The notes under the pieces are model-generated. The model was not told where the DNA came from, ran no database searches, and saw only the letters and a list, made by a program, of their open reading frames with translations. This document shows, in pieces, positions 33,513 through 41,830 of a stretch of 64,000 bases of DNA; positions within the stretch are counted from its first letter, which is position 1; every line of letters begins with the position of its first letter. Source of the stretch: an uncultured bacterium (GTDB lineage: Bacteria; Bacillota; Clostridia; Oscillospirales; Ruminococcaceae); assembly GCA_905214265.1 (NCBI GenBank), contig CAJMLQ010000001.1:10477-74476 (forward strand). The letters run 5' to 3'. The translations under genes and the position numbers were made by a program.

Positions 33513-35264
33513 ATGGAAGAACTGAGAAGCCAGAAAATGCGGCGGCTGGCGCCGGAAATGGATCCGCTGCGGCTGGGGACCGGCTGGACGGAGGAGGACC
33601 TGGCAAAGCCACAGATCCTGATAGAAAGCACTTCCGGCGACAGTCACCCCGGAAGCGTCCATTTGGGCCGTCTGACAGAGCAGGTACGGAAGGGGGTCGC
33701 GGCGGCGGGAGGATTCGGCGCCCGGTATTCCTGCACGGACATCTGTGACGGGGAAAGTCAGGGGACAGACGGCATCAATTACAGCCTAGCCAGCCGAGAA
33801 ATGATCGCCAACATGATTGAGATCCACGCTAACGCAACCCCTTTTGACGGAGCAGTGTACCTGGCCAGCTGCGACAAAGGCCTCCCGGCGATGCTGATGG
33901 GAATGGCGCGGGTCAATATCCCCTCCATCGTTCTGCCCGGAGGAGTGATGAGCGCGGGACCGGAACTGTTGACCTTGGAGCAGCTGGGGAAATACAGCGC
34001 CTGCTTCCAGCGGGGGGAGATCACTAAGGAGCGGCTGGATTGGGCCAAGCAGAACGCCTGCCCCGGCTGCGGTGCGTGCAGTTTCATCGGGACGGCGTCC
34101 ACGATGCAGATTATGGCGGAGAGCTTGGGACTAGCCCTGCCGGGGACGGCGCTGCTCCCTGCTTCGGGTCCAGAACTGGAGGAGGCTGCCGTCCGCGTTG
34201 GAGAACAGGCCGTGGCGCTGGCCCGGAGCGGACTCCGCCCCGGGGATCTTGTGACCCGGGAGAGCTTTGAAAACGCCATCCTCGTCCACGCGGCGGTTTC
34301 CGGCAGCACAAACTGCCTGCTGCACCTTCCGGCCATTGCCCATGAGTACGGGATCACCATCACCGGCGACGATTTTGACCGGTTGCACCGGGGGGCAAAG
34401 TACTTGCTGGACATCCGTCCGGCGGGACGTTGGCCCGCGGAGTTTTTCGGCTGTGCCGGAGGCGTGCCCGCTGTCATGGAGGAGATACGGGACTGTCTGC
34501 ATCTGGACGCACGGACGGTTACCGGCCGGACTCTGGGGGAAAATCTGGACGAACTGAAGCGGAACGGCTACTATCAGCGCTGTCAGGAGCGTTTAGAGGC
34601 GGTCAATCGGCGGTGCGGTCTGTGCCTTTCCAGGGAGGATATCATCCGGCCAGCGGAGCGGCCTTTAGGATCCAGCGGAAGTATCGCGGTGCTGCGGGGG
34701 AATCTTGCGCCGGAGGGGGCGGTTATCAAGCACACCGCCTGCCCGCCGGAAATGTTTGACGCGGTGCTGACGGCGCGGCCCTTTGACAGTGAAGAAGAGT
34801 GCTTGGATGCGGTGCTCAGCCATCGGGTGCGGAAAGGGGACGCGGTGTTCATCCGCTACGAGGGTCCAAAGGGCAGCGGAATGCCGGAGATGTTTTACAC
34901 TTCTGAGGCCATCAGCAGCGACAGGGAGCTGGGGAGGAGCATCGCACTGATTACCGACGGGCGGTTCTCCGGAGCCTCTACCGGGCCGGTGATCGGGCAT
35001 TGCAGCCCCGAGGCGGCTGCGGGCGGGCCCATTGCATTGGTGGAGGAAGGGGATCTCATCGAGCTGAGCGTGGAAAAACGGCTGCTGGCCATTGTGGGCG
35101 TTAAGGGGGAGAGAAAATCTCCAGAGGAAATGGAGGAGATTTTAGCGGAACGGCGCTCCCGCTGGCGTCCCCGTCCGCCGCGCTATCAGAACGGCGTTCT
35201 GCGCCTTTTCAGCGAGCTGGCGGCCAGTCCCATGAAGGGGGCCTACCTGGATTTCAGAAAATAA
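33513..35264 (+). CDS. IlvD/Edd-family dehydratase, substrate uncertain
   Basis: A 583-residue iron-sulfur dehydratase of the dihydroxy-acid/phosphogluconate dehydratase family. Cluster cysteines are in SCDKGLPAM and NACPGCGACSFIGTAST. The C-terminal signature region reads ITDGRFSGASTGPVIGHCSPEA. True IlvD proteins usually have CDKIVPGM at the first motif; the CDKGLPAM form recalls sugar-acid dehydratases such as YjhG/YagF. No other ilv gene is nearby, so dehydration of an aldonic acid is more likely than valine/isoleucine synthesis (inference). Start ATG 33513 with AGGAGG six bases upstream; the longer 33477 frame would run through the terminator hairpin. Confidence 0.85.
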   Translation: MEELRSQKMRRLAPEMDPLRLGTGWTEEDLAKPQILIESTSGDSHPGSVHLGRLTEQVRKGVAAAGGFGARYSCTDICDGESQGTDGINYSLASREMIANMIEIHANATPFDGAVYLASCDKGLPAMLMGMARVNIPSIVLPGGVMSAGPELLTLEQLGKYSACFQRGEITKERLDWAKQNACPGCGACSFIGTASTMQIMAESLGLALPGTALLPASGPELEEAAVRVGEQAVALARSGLRPGDLVTRESFENAILVHAAVSGSTNCLLHLPAIAHEYGITITGDDFDRLHRGAKYLLDIRPAGRWPAEFFGCAGGVPAVMEEIRDCLHLDARTVTGRTLGENLDELKRNGYYQRCQERLEAVNRRCGLCLSREDIIRPAERPLGSSGSIAVLRGNLAPEGAVIKHTACPPEMFDAVLTARPFDSEEECLDAVLSHRVRKGDAVFIRYEGPKGSGMPEMFYTSEAISSDRELGRSIALITDGRFSGASTGPVIGHCSPEAAAGGPIALVEEGDLIELSVEKRLLAIVGVKGERKSPEEMEEILAERRSRWRPRPPRYQNGVLRLFSELAASPMKGAYLDFRK

Positions 35265-35289
35265 GGCAAAATGCAGACAAGAAAAAGCC

Positions 35290-35400
35290 ATCGAAAAAAG
35301 GAAGTTTTCGCCCACCTTTTTTAAAAGGCGGAGGGGGTGGAAAGGGCAGCGTCCTTCTTCGCGCTCCGCAGAGCGCGAAAACTTATCTTTTGTGGTCCGG
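35290..35400. repeat. Intergenic repeat element, copy 1
   Basis: Diverged copy of an element also found at 48160-48275. Shared words are AAAGGAAGTTTT/AAAGAAAGTTTT, GCAGCG/GTAGCG, CTCCGCAGAGC/TTCCGCAGAGC and CGAAAAC followed by a T-rich stretch. The central hairpin keeps the loop CGCA while the stem changes in a pairing-preserving way (CGCTC/GAGCG here, GTGTTC/GAGCAC there). Confidence 0.6.
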
Positions 35401-35410
35401 CCGCAATTAA

Positions 35411-35437
35411 AACAAAAAAGGCGGCTCGCAAGCCGCC
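35411..35437 (-). terminator. Terminator for the minus-strand fusion gene
   Basis: GGCGGCT (35420-35426) pairs with AGCCGCC (35431-35437). Read on the minus strand the hairpin is followed by TTTTTTGTTTT. It lies about 160 bases beyond the stop codon of the fusion gene. Confidence 0.75.
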
Positions 35438-35552
35438 TGCGGATATTCCCCTGCTCGGATTTTGCATTCAAAATCCGAGCTTGCAGCCCCAAAACGCTCT
35501 TGGGGCCAATTTGTATAATCTGTTGATAAGAATCCCTTTTTTCGACAAGCTA

Positions 35553-35582
35553 AGCCGTCCGCTTTCAGCGGACGGCTTTTTT
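35553..35582 (+). terminator. Plus-strand terminator
   Basis: AGCCGTCCGCT (35553-35563) pairs perfectly with AGCGGACGGCT (35567-35577), then TTTTTT. It would stop plus-strand transcripts from the dehydratase side before they run antisense into the fusion gene. Confidence 0.9.
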
Positions 35583-35594
35583 GCGTAGATGAAA

Positions 35595-38126
35595 TTAAGC
35601 GGTTTCAATGCTGGCGGCGGCCTCAAGGCTCAGTTTCTGCACGGCGGCCTCCCGCATTTTGTATTTGAGGATCTTTCCGGCGGCATTCATCGGGAAGCCC
35701 TCCACAAAGTCCACGTAACGGGGAGTTTTGTGTTTGGCCATGTGGGTGGCGACGTATTCCTTCAGCTCTTCCTCGGTCATGGTTTCGCCGGGCTTCAAAA
35801 TAACGCAGGCCATGATTTCCTCGCCGTACTGTTTGTCGGGGACGCCGATGACCTGGACGTCGGAGACCTTCGGATGGGTATAGATGAAATCCTCGATTTC
35901 CTTGGGGTAGATATTTTCACCGCCGCGGATGATCATGTCCTTGATACGGCCGGTGACTTTATAATTCCCGTCGGGGAGGCGGCGGAGCATATCCCCGGAA
36001 TGGAGCCAGCCGTCCTTGTCAATGGCGGCGGCAGTGGCGCTGGGCATTTTGTAGTAGCCCTTCATGATGTTGTAGCCCCGGGCGCAAAATTCGCCGTCCA
36101 CGTTGTCCGGGAGTTCCTCTCCGGTCTCAGGATCGACGATTTTGCACTCTACCCCGAAAATGGGGCTGCCCACAGTGTTGACACGGGTCTCAATGGAGTC
36201 AGTGATTTTACTCATGGTGGTGGCAGGGGAGGCCTCGGTCTGGCCGTAGGTGATGCAGATCTCGGTCATGTGCATCTTTTCAATAACGTCCTGCATGACC
36301 TTGACCGGGCAGGGCGATCCGGCCATAATGCCGGTGCGCATGTAGCTGAAATCGGTCTTTTCGAAATCCTCGTGGCCCAGCATGGCAATAAACATGGTGG
36401 GGACGCCGTGAAAGGCAGTGATCTTTTCCCGGTTGATGCAGTCCAAGCCTTTTTTGGGGGAGAACGCCGGGATGGGAGACATGGTGACGCCATGGGTCAT
36501 GGAAGCGGTCATGGCCAAAACCATGCCGAAACAGTGGAACATCGGCACCTGGATCATCATCCGGTCGGCAGTGGAGAGGTCCATGCAGTCACCGATCGCC
36601 TTGCCGTTATTGACGACGTTATAATGGGTCAGCATGACTCCTTTTGGGAAACCGGTGGTGCCGGAGGTGTACTGCATATTGCAGACGTCGTGCTTGCTGA
36701 CAGCTGCAGCGCGGCGGTAAACCTCTTCCAGCGGCACCTTGGAGGCCAGCTCCAGGCTTTCCTGCCAGGTGTAGCAGCCGGGCTGCTCCGAGTCCACGGT
36801 GATGATGTTGCGGAGGAAGGGGAGCTTGCGGATATAGAGGGGATCGCCTTTTTTAGCGGTGGCCAGTTCGGGGCAGAGCTCCTTCATAATGGCCACGTAG
36901 TCGGAATCCTTGTAACCATCGATCATGACCAGGGTATGGGTGTCCGATTGACGGAGCAGATATTCGGCTTCGTGGATTTTATAAGCGGTGTTAACCGTCA
37001 CCAGGACCGCGCCGATTTTGGTAGTGGCCCAGAAGGTGATGTACCATTGGGGAATGTTGGTCGCCCAGATCGCCACGTGATCGCCGGGCTTGACGCCCAT
37101 GGCGATGAGGGACCGGGCGAAGGTGTCCACATCATCGCGGAACTCCGTATAGGTGCGGGTGTAGTCCAGGGTGGTGTAGCGGAAGGCATACTGGTTGGGA
37201 AACTCCTCCACCATTCGGTCCAGGACCTGGGGAAAGGTCAGGTCGATGAGGGTTTCCTTGGGCCAGACGTACTTGCCGGTACCGGCGCGGTTGTCCTGCA
37301 GACGGCCGGTGGAACGGGTTTTGCCCAAGTACTGGTTCATAAAGTTGGCAAAGTGCGGAAAAACAATGCCTGCGTCGCTCAGGTCCGGGGCGTACTGCTT
37401 GAGCCATTCCAGGGAGACGTAGCCCTCATAATTAATGGAATTCAGGGTGCGGATAATGTCGTCCATGGGAAGGTCACCCTCACCCATGAGGCGGTAGCAG
37501 ACCTTGCCGCCGTCCATGACCGAGTCCTTCACATGGGTGTATTTGATATAAGCGCCCAGGTTTGTGACGGTCTGCTCCGGGGACTCTCCCGCGAAGCGGT
37601 AAGGATGGTGGACGTCCCAAAGGGCAGCTACATTATCGCTTCGGACCTGATTTAAAAGGTCCCGGAGCCGGGCAGTGTTGGCGTAAACGCCGTTGGTTTC
37701 CACCAAAAGGGTGACACCCGCCTTTTCTGCAAAGGGAACCAGGGCCTTCAGACCGTCCAGCACTACGGCGTCGTCCACTTCTCCCTCCGGAGCAGCGGTC
37801 AGGTCGCCGAGGATGCGAATGTAGGGGGTCCCCAGCTTGGACGCCAGGTCGATATACTCCCGGATCTCCCGGAGCGTTTCCTCACGGCGGTCCCCAAATT
37901 TCAGCGCGCGGCCGGTGGAAAGACAGGGAATCTCCAGATGCTGCTTCGCCAGCATAGCGATGGTCGCCGGAAGATTTTCCTCCTGGAAGGGACGCGCGTG
38001 GACCGAGAAGATATCATTCCCCAGCCCGCGCAGTTCGATGCCGGAAAAGCCAAAATCCTTGGCCATAGAATAAATGTCCTTCCAGTCGAAATCTGGACAG
38101 CCGAGAGTTGAAAATGCCAGTTTCAT
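35595..38126 (-). CDS. TIM-barrel isomerase/epimerase-like domain fused to acyl-CoA ligase
   Basis: An 843-residue two-domain protein. Residues 1-about 280 form a sugar phosphate isomerase/epimerase-type (AP endonuclease 2 fold) TIM barrel: KLAFSTLGCPDFDWKD, FSGIELRG, TLLVETNGV, WDVHHPYRFAGE, YTHVKDSV, GYVSLEW. Residues about 295-840 form a full AMP-dependent acyl-CoA synthetase: MQYTSGTTGFPKGVML, TYGQTEASP, GEFCARGYNIMKGYY, HSGDMLRR, GRIKDMIIRGGENIYPKEIE and the catalytic Lys in NAAGKILKYK. The ligase half resembles medium-chain enzymes such as ACSF2. Start at ATG 38126 behind TTGGAGG. A T-box leader precedes it. No frameshift or stop separates the halves. Confidence 0.9.
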   Translation of the reverse strand: MKLAFSTLGCPDFDWKDIYSMAKDFGFSGIELRGLGNDIFSVHARPFQEENLPATIAMLAKQHLEIPCLSTGRALKFGDRREETLREIREYIDLASKLGTPYIRILGDLTAAPEGEVDDAVVLDGLKALVPFAEKAGVTLLVETNGVYANTARLRDLLNQVRSDNVAALWDVHHPYRFAGESPEQTVTNLGAYIKYTHVKDSVMDGGKVCYRLMGEGDLPMDDIIRTLNSINYEGYVSLEWLKQYAPDLSDAGIVFPHFANFMNQYLGKTRSTGRLQDNRAGTGKYVWPKETLIDLTFPQVLDRMVEEFPNQYAFRYTTLDYTRTYTEFRDDVDTFARSLIAMGVKPGDHVAIWATNIPQWYITFWATTKIGAVLVTVNTAYKIHEAEYLLRQSDTHTLVMIDGYKDSDYVAIMKELCPELATAKKGDPLYIRKLPFLRNIITVDSEQPGCYTWQESLELASKVPLEEVYRRAAAVSKHDVCNMQYTSGTTGFPKGVMLTHYNVVNNGKAIGDCMDLSTADRMMIQVPMFHCFGMVLAMTASMTHGVTMSPIPAFSPKKGLDCINREKITAFHGVPTMFIAMLGHEDFEKTDFSYMRTGIMAGSPCPVKVMQDVIEKMHMTEICITYGQTEASPATTMSKITDSIETRVNTVGSPIFGVECKIVDPETGEELPDNVDGEFCARGYNIMKGYYKMPSATAAAIDKDGWLHSGDMLRRLPDGNYKVTGRIKDMIIRGGENIYPKEIEDFIYTHPKVSDVQVIGVPDKQYGEEIMACVILKPGETMTEEELKEYVATHMAKHKTPRYVDFVEGFPMNAAGKILKYKMREAAVQKLSLEAAASIETA

Positions 38127-38160
38127 TTTGCGATTCCTCCAAATATATGGGCTTTTCTGC

Positions 38161-38422
38161 AACGAAAAGCGCCCTCGTCTCCTGTCTCCAAGAGACGAAA
38201 GCGCAAGCTTCCGCGGTACCACTCCTGTTGGCACAGTACTGTGCCCAACTCATCTCCTTGATAACGGGAGAAAGCCCGAACCAGCTTAATCGGCAATGCC
38301 TTTCAGCCGTCTGCTCCAGGGTGAGCGCACAATCTCTGCTATGCCGCCTCGCAGCATCCGGCGGCTCTCTGAAATAGCGGTAGACTGTTTGAAGTCCCTT
38401 TCGTCGCATTTTTGTGAATTTT
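38161..38422 (-). promoter_or_regulatory. T-box riboswitch leader, probable leucine specifier
   Basis: On the minus strand the T-box sequence AGGAGTGGTACCGCGG (38211-38226) is followed by a terminator hairpin GCGC-CGTCTC/GAGACG-GCGC (38169-38204) and TTTTCGTT. Upstream, Stem I shows the AG-bulge and apical-loop pattern CAGAGAGCCGCCGGATGCTG and then CGAGGCGGC, with GCTAT/ATAGC pairing below. The specifier stretch reads GCGCTCACCCTGGAGC. Aligned by its position before CTGGAGC, as GGC is in B. subtilis glyQS, the codon is CTC (38323-38325), meaning tRNA-Leu; GCT (Ala) one base over is the alternative. Uncharged tRNA would raise expression of the downstream fusion gene. Confidence 0.9.
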
Positions 38423-38428
38423 TTTTTG

Positions 38429-38457
38429 ATTATACCATATATAATTCGATTTGTAAA
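38429..38457 (-). promoter_or_regulatory. Promoter of the T-box transcript
   Basis: On the minus strand, -35 TTTACA (38452-38457), a 17-base spacer and -10 TATAAT (38429-38434). Transcription would begin near 38422 and run through the T-box leader. The remaining bases 38458-38568 are AT-rich with no other clear signal. Confidence 0.88.
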
Positions 38458-38568
38458 GGTCTTTTCGAAATTAATTCTTAAAAAATCGGATAAAAAACAT
38501 TTTTTGCCATTTGGTATGCCTCCCATTCAAATACAAAGATTTTTTCATTGATTTTGACAAGAGCACAG

Positions 38569-38597
38569 TTGACAAATTTTTTACGTGCCGATATGAT
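38569..38597 (+). promoter_or_regulatory. Promoter of the first AraC/YesM regulatory pair
   Basis: -35 TTGACA (38569-38574), a 17-base spacer and -10 TATGAT (38592-38597), about 50 bases before the regulator start codon. Confidence 0.85.
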
Positions 38598-38645
38598 AGA
38601 AGAAGAACGGTCAAACAAAACTACAGCGTCAGGGGGAGACGGCTT

Positions 38646-39878
38646 ATGTATCGGGTGCTCATTGCAGAAGACGAGGCGCTGGTCCGGATGGGGCTGAAAA
38701 CCATGCCGGATTGGGGAAAGCTGGACATGCAGGTGGTAGGGGACGCAGCGGACGGCCGAGAGGCCTGCGCAATGTACCAGGAGCTGCGGCCGGACATCCT
38801 GATCACTGACATCCGGATGCCTGGCATGGACGGAATCGAACTGATCCGGAAAATCCGCGCGTCGGATTCCCGGATTAAGATCATCATTCTTTCCTGTCTG
38901 GACGAGTTCCGGCTAGTGCAGCAGGCCATGGAGCTGGGGGTTTCCAGCTATATCCTCAAGCTGACGGCCGGGATTGCCGAGATCGAGCAGACGGTCCGGA
39001 ACGTTAAGGCTGTGCTGGATGAAGAAGCCCGGGCCGCTGCCCCACTGGAATGGCTGAATCTAGCCCTTGTCCGGGAACAGGTGCTGGAAAATTATCTGTT
39101 TGATCAGACCCTTCCGGCGGCAGATTTTGAAAGCTGTGCCCGGCAGCTCCCGCTGCGGCTGGCACCGGAGAATCTGCGGGCTGTTATGCTCCGGCTTCCC
39201 AACGGCAATTGGCTGTCCCAATGCCGTCAGGAACAGTCCGGAAGGCCGCTGCGCCGGTTTGTGCTGGACCTGCTGGGACAGGTGCTGGCGCGGTTCCCCA
39301 CCGGCGAATGCTGCGGTGATTCCCAGTCGGGTTACTGCTTGCTTCTGAGCTTTCCGGAGTTGAGCCCGGCAGAGGCAGAGCGCCAGACTGGGGAAGTGCT
39401 TGAGGCTGTGCGGGAGGCCTTTCTGAAGTCTTTGGGAGCCGAACCGGTTTTTGGGATCAGTTCCTTGGGCAGCAGATTTGACGAACTTCCTGGCCTTCAG
39501 AGAGAGGCGTGGGAGTTGCTTCGGGAGGGAGAAGGCTCTGTGGATGTGCAGCCCAAGGTCGCGGAAGCGGTACGTTACCTGCAGGAGCACTACGCTGAAA
39601 ATATTTCCCTTCAGTCGGTGGCCGACCGCCTAAACGTGACGCCCAACTATCTCGGCCACCTTTTTGTCCGGTTTTTGGAGAGGCCGTTCACCGATTTCCT
39701 GGGCGAGATCCGGGTGGAGGCCGCGAAAAGGCTTCTGGCGGATCCCGCCCGCAAAATCTATGAAGTAGCGGAGGCTGTGGGGATCTTCAATCCTTCCTAT
39801 TTCATCCGGGTCTTCAAAAAACATACCGGTATGACGCCTAACGAATATCGGAGCGGAGGCGGGTATGAGACAAAGTAA
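38646..39878 (+). CDS. AraC-type response regulator (YesN-like)
   Basis: A 410-residue response regulator. Residues 1-120 are a receiver domain with the acid pair near residues 8-10, phospho-acceptor Asp55 in TDIRMPGMDG and the conserved Lys in SYILKLTA. A middle linker is followed by two AraC helix-turn-helix motifs (about residues 305-405): ENISLQSVADRLNVTPNYLG and IYEVAEAVGIFNPSYFIRVF, ending KHTGMTPNEYR. I start at ATG 38646 (AGGGGGAG upstream, promoter at 38569), not at the longer 38511 frame. It overlaps the kinase gene and should switch on the adjacent ABC transporter. Confidence 0.93.
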   Translation: MYRVLIAEDEALVRMGLKTMPDWGKLDMQVVGDAADGREACAMYQELRPDILITDIRMPGMDGIELIRKIRASDSRIKIIILSCLDEFRLVQQAMELGVSSYILKLTAGIAEIEQTVRNVKAVLDEEARAAAPLEWLNLALVREQVLENYLFDQTLPAADFESCARQLPLRLAPENLRAVMLRLPNGNWLSQCRQEQSGRPLRRFVLDLLGQVLARFPTGECCGDSQSGYCLLLSFPELSPAEAERQTGEVLEAVREAFLKSLGAEPVFGISSLGSRFDELPGLQREAWELLREGEGSVDVQPKVAEAVRYLQEHYAENISLQSVADRLNVTPNYLGHLFVRFLERPFTDFLGEIRVEAAKRLLADPARKIYEVAEAVGIFNPSYFIRVFKKHTGMTPNEYRSGGGYETK

Positions 39879-41679
39879 GGGCTTGCGGCGGCTGAGGCAG
39901 GCGGCCGGAGGCATCCGCGGAAAATTCCTGGTTTACTTTGCCATCGGTACAGTCTTATTGCTGTCCTTGGCGTCGCTGCTGAGCTATCGGGTCATGGCCG
40001 GCTCGGTGCAGCGGATCAACGAACGGACGGCCAACTCTGAATTCGCACAGATTTCCGTCAACCTGCAGAGCCTGTATGACAACATCAACCGGCAGATCGA
40101 CGCGCTGCTGTTCCAGGAGGAGACCCAGACGCTTCTGCGCTATGACGAGCAAAAGGAGCTGGACATCATTTATGCGGTCAGTGATTTCTCCAAATCCGTG
40201 ACCAATATGATCTCCAATTTTCCCTACATTCATTCGGTCTATCTGTTTCTAGATGACGGAAGGGCCTTGTGCGCTACGGCCAGCAATATGCGCCGCTTTA
40301 TCTACGACTGGAGTCCCCGTCCTTCCGACGCAGTGGCGGAGCAGGTTCTGACCTACCAGGGGCGGCACATGGCGCTGGTGGGCGGGCTGACGGATCGAGA
40401 TTATCCTCTGGTGCCTCTGGTGCAGCGGCCGGAGCAGAATCTGATCTCCGCCATCCGGACAGCCAAGGGCGGGAGGCTGGTCATCAACCTGTTTGAGGAG
40501 CAGTTCAGCACCCTGTATCTTGGAATCGCGGAAAACGGCAGCAGCGTCATCCGTCTGGTCGGAGAGGATGGAAACGTGCTTTCCTCCCGGAGTAAGGAGG
40601 AATTGGGCCGGCAATACGCGTATTATGACGAACTGCCCTCGCCGGCTGCCGACGGCCAGCTGACCGATTGGGACGCGGGTATGCAGGTGCTCTGGTCTTA
40701 TTTGCCCGGCGCCCGAATCTGGATCGCCAATGAGATCGGGCTAGACGTCTACTGGAAGGATCTTTCCGATGTGGTGGGAACGGTGCTGGTCACTTTTCTG
40801 GCAGGACTGATTTTGCTCTGCGCCTTCTTCCTGCTCTGGATGAATCGGGTTCTGGCCCCCCTGGGGCAGCTCAGCGCCGGAATGCGCCGGGTCGGTGAGA
40901 CCGGAGAGTACGACCAGGCGCTGCCGGTGCCGTCTCGGCGGGAGGATGAACTGACTCAGCTGGTTCGGCATTTCAATCGGATGCTTCGGGACCTGCAGGA
41001 ACTGACTCAGAGGCAGAAGCAGACCGAGGAAGAAAAGCGCCGGAGTGAGCTGCGGGCGCTGCGCAACCAGATCAACCCACACTTTCTGTTCAACACCCTC
41101 AACAACATCAAGTGGATGGGACTGCTGTCCGGCTCCTCCCAGGTAGCGGAGTGTATTACCGCTTTGGGCGGGATCATCCAGCCCATGTTCCGGACCGACG
41201 ATCCGCTGTGCAGCCTGGAGGAGGAGCTGCAGTCGGTGCGGCTCTACCTCCAAATTATGAACATCCGCTACGAGAACGGGATCGTTTACGAGGAAGAGGT
41301 GGAGGAAGGGCTGAAGGAGCGGCCAGTGCTGCGGTTTATCCTTCAACCGCTCTTTGAAAACGCCATTTCCCACGGCTTCCGGGAACGGAACCATCATGGC
41401 GTCATCTGCCTGCGGGCCTTGCGGGACGGAGGCTGGTTGCGGATCCAGGTCCTAGACGACGGGCAGGGTCTTTCGGACCGGGAGCTTTCGGAGCTGAACC
41501 AGAGGCTTCTTTCCGGAGAAGGAGGGGGGATCGGGCTGCTGAACACCAGCCGGCGACTGGCGCTTCATTACGGCCCGCCCTGCGGGGTGCAGCTGTCCCG
41601 CAATCCAGGCGGCGGACTGTGTGCGGTGTTGACGCTTCCTCTGGAGGAGATTCCAGGGAGTGTGGAATCCGGACAGTAA
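39865..41679 (+). CDS. YesM-family sensor histidine kinase
   Basis: A 604-residue kinase of the LytS/YesM type that partners AraC-type regulators of carbohydrate loci. A membrane helix near residues 13-37, an extracytoplasmic sensor of about 250 residues, a second helix near 300-325, a HAMP segment, then the His_kinase domain with QINPHFLFNTLNNIKWMG (phosphorylated His406) and the ATPase motifs LQPLFENAISHG and GIGLLNTSRRL. It likely senses a glycan fragment or its binding protein outside the cell. It overlaps the regulator by 14 bases. Confidence 0.93.
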   Translation: MRQSKGLRRLRQAAGGIRGKFLVYFAIGTVLLLSLASLLSYRVMAGSVQRINERTANSEFAQISVNLQSLYDNINRQIDALLFQEETQTLLRYDEQKELDIIYAVSDFSKSVTNMISNFPYIHSVYLFLDDGRALCATASNMRRFIYDWSPRPSDAVAEQVLTYQGRHMALVGGLTDRDYPLVPLVQRPEQNLISAIRTAKGGRLVINLFEEQFSTLYLGIAENGSSVIRLVGEDGNVLSSRSKEELGRQYAYYDELPSPAADGQLTDWDAGMQVLWSYLPGARIWIANEIGLDVYWKDLSDVVGTVLVTFLAGLILLCAFFLLWMNRVLAPLGQLSAGMRRVGETGEYDQALPVPSRREDELTQLVRHFNRMLRDLQELTQRQKQTEEEKRRSELRALRNQINPHFLFNTLNNIKWMGLLSGSSQVAECITALGGIIQPMFRTDDPLCSLEEELQSVRLYLQIMNIRYENGIVYEEEVEEGLKERPVLRFILQPLFENAISHGFRERNHHGVICLRALRDGGWLRIQVLDDGQGLSDRELSELNQRLLSGEGGGIGLLNTSRRLALHYGPPCGVQLSRNPGGGLCAVLTLPLEEIPGSVESGQ

Positions 41680-41730
41680 TCTTGGAATTTGGATATTTTT
41701 TCGTTCCGCTCTCAATTTCATCGTTGAATC

Positions 41731-41785
41731 AGACGGCAAAGAGTAGATTTTCAAGATTTACTTTTGCCGTCTTGCTTTTTATAAT
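41731..41785 (+). promoter_or_regulatory. Promoter with inverted repeat before the first ABC operon
   Basis: The region between kinase and permease contains -35 TTTACT, a 17-base spacer and -10 TATAAT (about 41778-41783). An inverted repeat AGACGGCAAA/TTTGCCGTCT brackets the -35 region; it could be a regulator-binding site or, with the following TGCTTTTT, a weak terminator of the kinase transcript. Confidence 0.6.
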
Positions 41786-41830
41786 AGAATCAGAAAAACA
41801 AATAGAAATGCAGAAAGGAACGAATGATTT

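Larger units (their letters stand above)
35265..35594. other. Hairpin-dense intergenic region
   Basis: No gene is seen. At least five inverted repeats crowd into 330 bases: an imperfect one near 35306-35330, CGCGCTC/GAGCGCG (35360-35377), GGCGGCT/AGCCGCC (35420-35437), GCTCGGATTTTG/CAAAATCCGAGC (35453-35480, perfect 12-base stem) and AGCCGTCCGCT/AGCGGACGGCT (35553-35577). The first part resembles a region at 48150-48270. The sequence separates two convergent genes. Confidence 0.75.

Noticed and set aside
35589..37655. A 688-codon plus-strand frame opposite the fusion gene
   Set aside because: The minus strand encodes two clear conserved domains; the plus frame is His/Gly/Val-rich as expected for an antisense shadow.
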